Shown: in pieces, positions 14,597-15,097 of the stretch | How positions within the stretch are numbered: the stretch's first letter is position 1 | Layout of the letters: each line of letters starts with the position of its first letter | Origin: Candidatus Latescibacterota bacterium | GTDB lineage: Bacteria > JAAXHH01 > JACQVL01 | Reading direction: 5' to 3' | Length of the DNA: 15,097 bases | Assembly: GCA_016209865.1 (NCBI GenBank) | Contig: JACQVL010000349.1 | Location: forward strand, 1-15,097 | Position numbers and translations under genes: made by a program | The notes under the pieces: model-generated | Database searches by the model: none | What the model saw: the letters and a program-made list of their open reading frames with translations, nothing else | What the model was told of the DNA's origin: nothing

Positions 14597-15097
14597 TTAG
14601 ACGGCGAAGAATCGCTGTACGGTTTCCACGTACACCCGCGCTACCGGTTCCAGGGTGGCGATCTCCACGTACTCGCCCGCTTCGTGGAGTCCGGCCCCGG
14701 CCGGCCCGAACGTCACCGTTGGGATGCCGCCTTCGGTGACGTAGATGTTGCCGTCGATGATCCCACGCCGCCCGGCCAGCAGTGGGCTTCGCCCGAACAC
14801 GGTCTGGTAGCCTTCCTGAAACGCGGTGAGAACGAGAGCTCGTTGATCGAGGAAGAACGGGTCGTAATACGGCGGGGGCGTCTCGACCGTCACCCGGGAG
14901 GGCAGGTCGAGCGAGGCGATCAGGTCGTGCATCTCTTGAATGGCCGTCTCGCGGGTCTCGCCAGGCACGGTGAGGCGGGTGATAATGATCTCGCAGTGCT
15001 CGGGGACGACGACCGCGTACTCCCGGTAGCCCCCGTCGACCTTCAGGGTCGAGTAGTTCCCCTGGCCGATCAGCGGATGCGCGCCCAAGCGTAAGCG
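14597..15097 (-). CDS. M20-family metallopeptidase/deacylase, C-terminal part (5' end outside window)
   Basis: This minus-strand frame runs off the window's right edge; the 166 visible residues are the C-terminal part of an M20 (ArgE/DapE/carboxypeptidase G2-like) zinc hydrolase, which removes acyl or amino acid groups from small amide substrates. Visible signs are the end of the lid or dimerisation domain (REYAVVVPEHCEIIITRLTV, then GETRETAIQEMHDLI, the classical VPGET element), then the return to the catalytic domain with GIIDGNIYVTEGGIPTVTFGP and LHEAGEYVEI, where the His in LHEAGEYV is the last metal ligand of the family. The zinc-binding N-terminal motifs lie outside. No internal start is supported; the nearest is a TTG inside the domain. 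Its stop lies 32 bases from the convergent aldo/keto reductase stop. No terminator hairpin of useful size is seen in that gap. Confidence 0.86.
   Translation of the reverse strand, partial: RLRLGAHPLIGQGNYSTLKVDGGYREYAVVVPEHCEIIITRLTVPGETRETAIQEMHDLIASLDLPSRVTVETPPPYYDPFFLDQRALVLTAFQEGYQTVFGRSPLLAGRRGIIDGNIYVTEGGIPTVTFGPAGAGLHEAGEYVEIATLEPVARVYVETVQRFFAV

Noticed and set aside
14561-15094. Plus-strand frame opposite the M20 gene
   Set aside because: Shadow of the M20 coding sequence; no recognisable domain.
1-15097. tRNA, rRNA, CRISPR array, insertion sequence or integrase
   Set aside because: No cloverleaf, regularly spaced repeat array, transposase motif or tyrosine/serine recombinase motif was seen on either strand.

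Overview
The window is a GC-rich bacterial chromosomal segment with two unrelated halves. From 1 to about 8240 there is a type I restriction-modification locus, all on the + strand and tightly packed: the C-terminal part of hsdM (its start lies upstream of the window), hsdS, a D12-class DNA adenine methyltransferase, a ParB/Srx-like protein, a protein with a PD-(D/E)XK-type signature (E...D...QxK), and a full-length hsdR. The three genes between hsdS and hsdR are not standard type I subunits. They are joined to it by a stop/start overlap (hsdS to methylase, 4 bases), a 39-base gap with its own ribosome binding site, a 1-base gap (ParB-like to nuclease-like) and a 29-base gap before hsdR. This is the main candidate for an undescribed system: a methylase/ParB-like/nuclease-like cassette carried inside a type I locus, in the position where other type I loci carry the anticodon nuclease PrrC.

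From 8238 to about 9420 there is a boundary zone that looks less GC-rich than its flanks. It holds an RlaP-like nucleotidyltransferase gene, a cluster of short direct repeats (TGGTGTCCA twice, GGTCTAGA twice) and a 49-codon small ORF of unknown function. It may be the edge of the defence island.

From 9421 to the end there is a catabolic or secondary-metabolism-like cluster: an unrecognised 292-residue protein, a truncated Gfo/Idh/MocA oxidoreductase (Rossmann half only), a phytanoyl-CoA dioxygenase (PhyH) family protein with an altered metal triad (His-x-His in place of His-x-Asp), a complete Gfo/Idh/MocA oxidoreductase on the minus strand, a second PhyH protein with an intact triad, an aldo/keto reductase with Arg at the usual catalytic Lys, and the C-terminal part of an M20-family metallopeptidase/deacylase on the minus strand. 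PhyH, Gfo/Idh and aldo/keto reductase families act on small organic molecules; the substrates cannot be read from the sequence.

The mixture of repeated PhyH, Gfo/Idh and aldo/keto reductase genes next to a defence island recalls uncultured marine or sponge-associated lineages such as Poribacteria, Latescibacteria or Entotheonella-like bacteria. That assignment is a guess from gene content; no rRNA, tRNA or other taxonomic marker is present. No CRISPR array, insertion sequence, integrase or RNA gene was seen.
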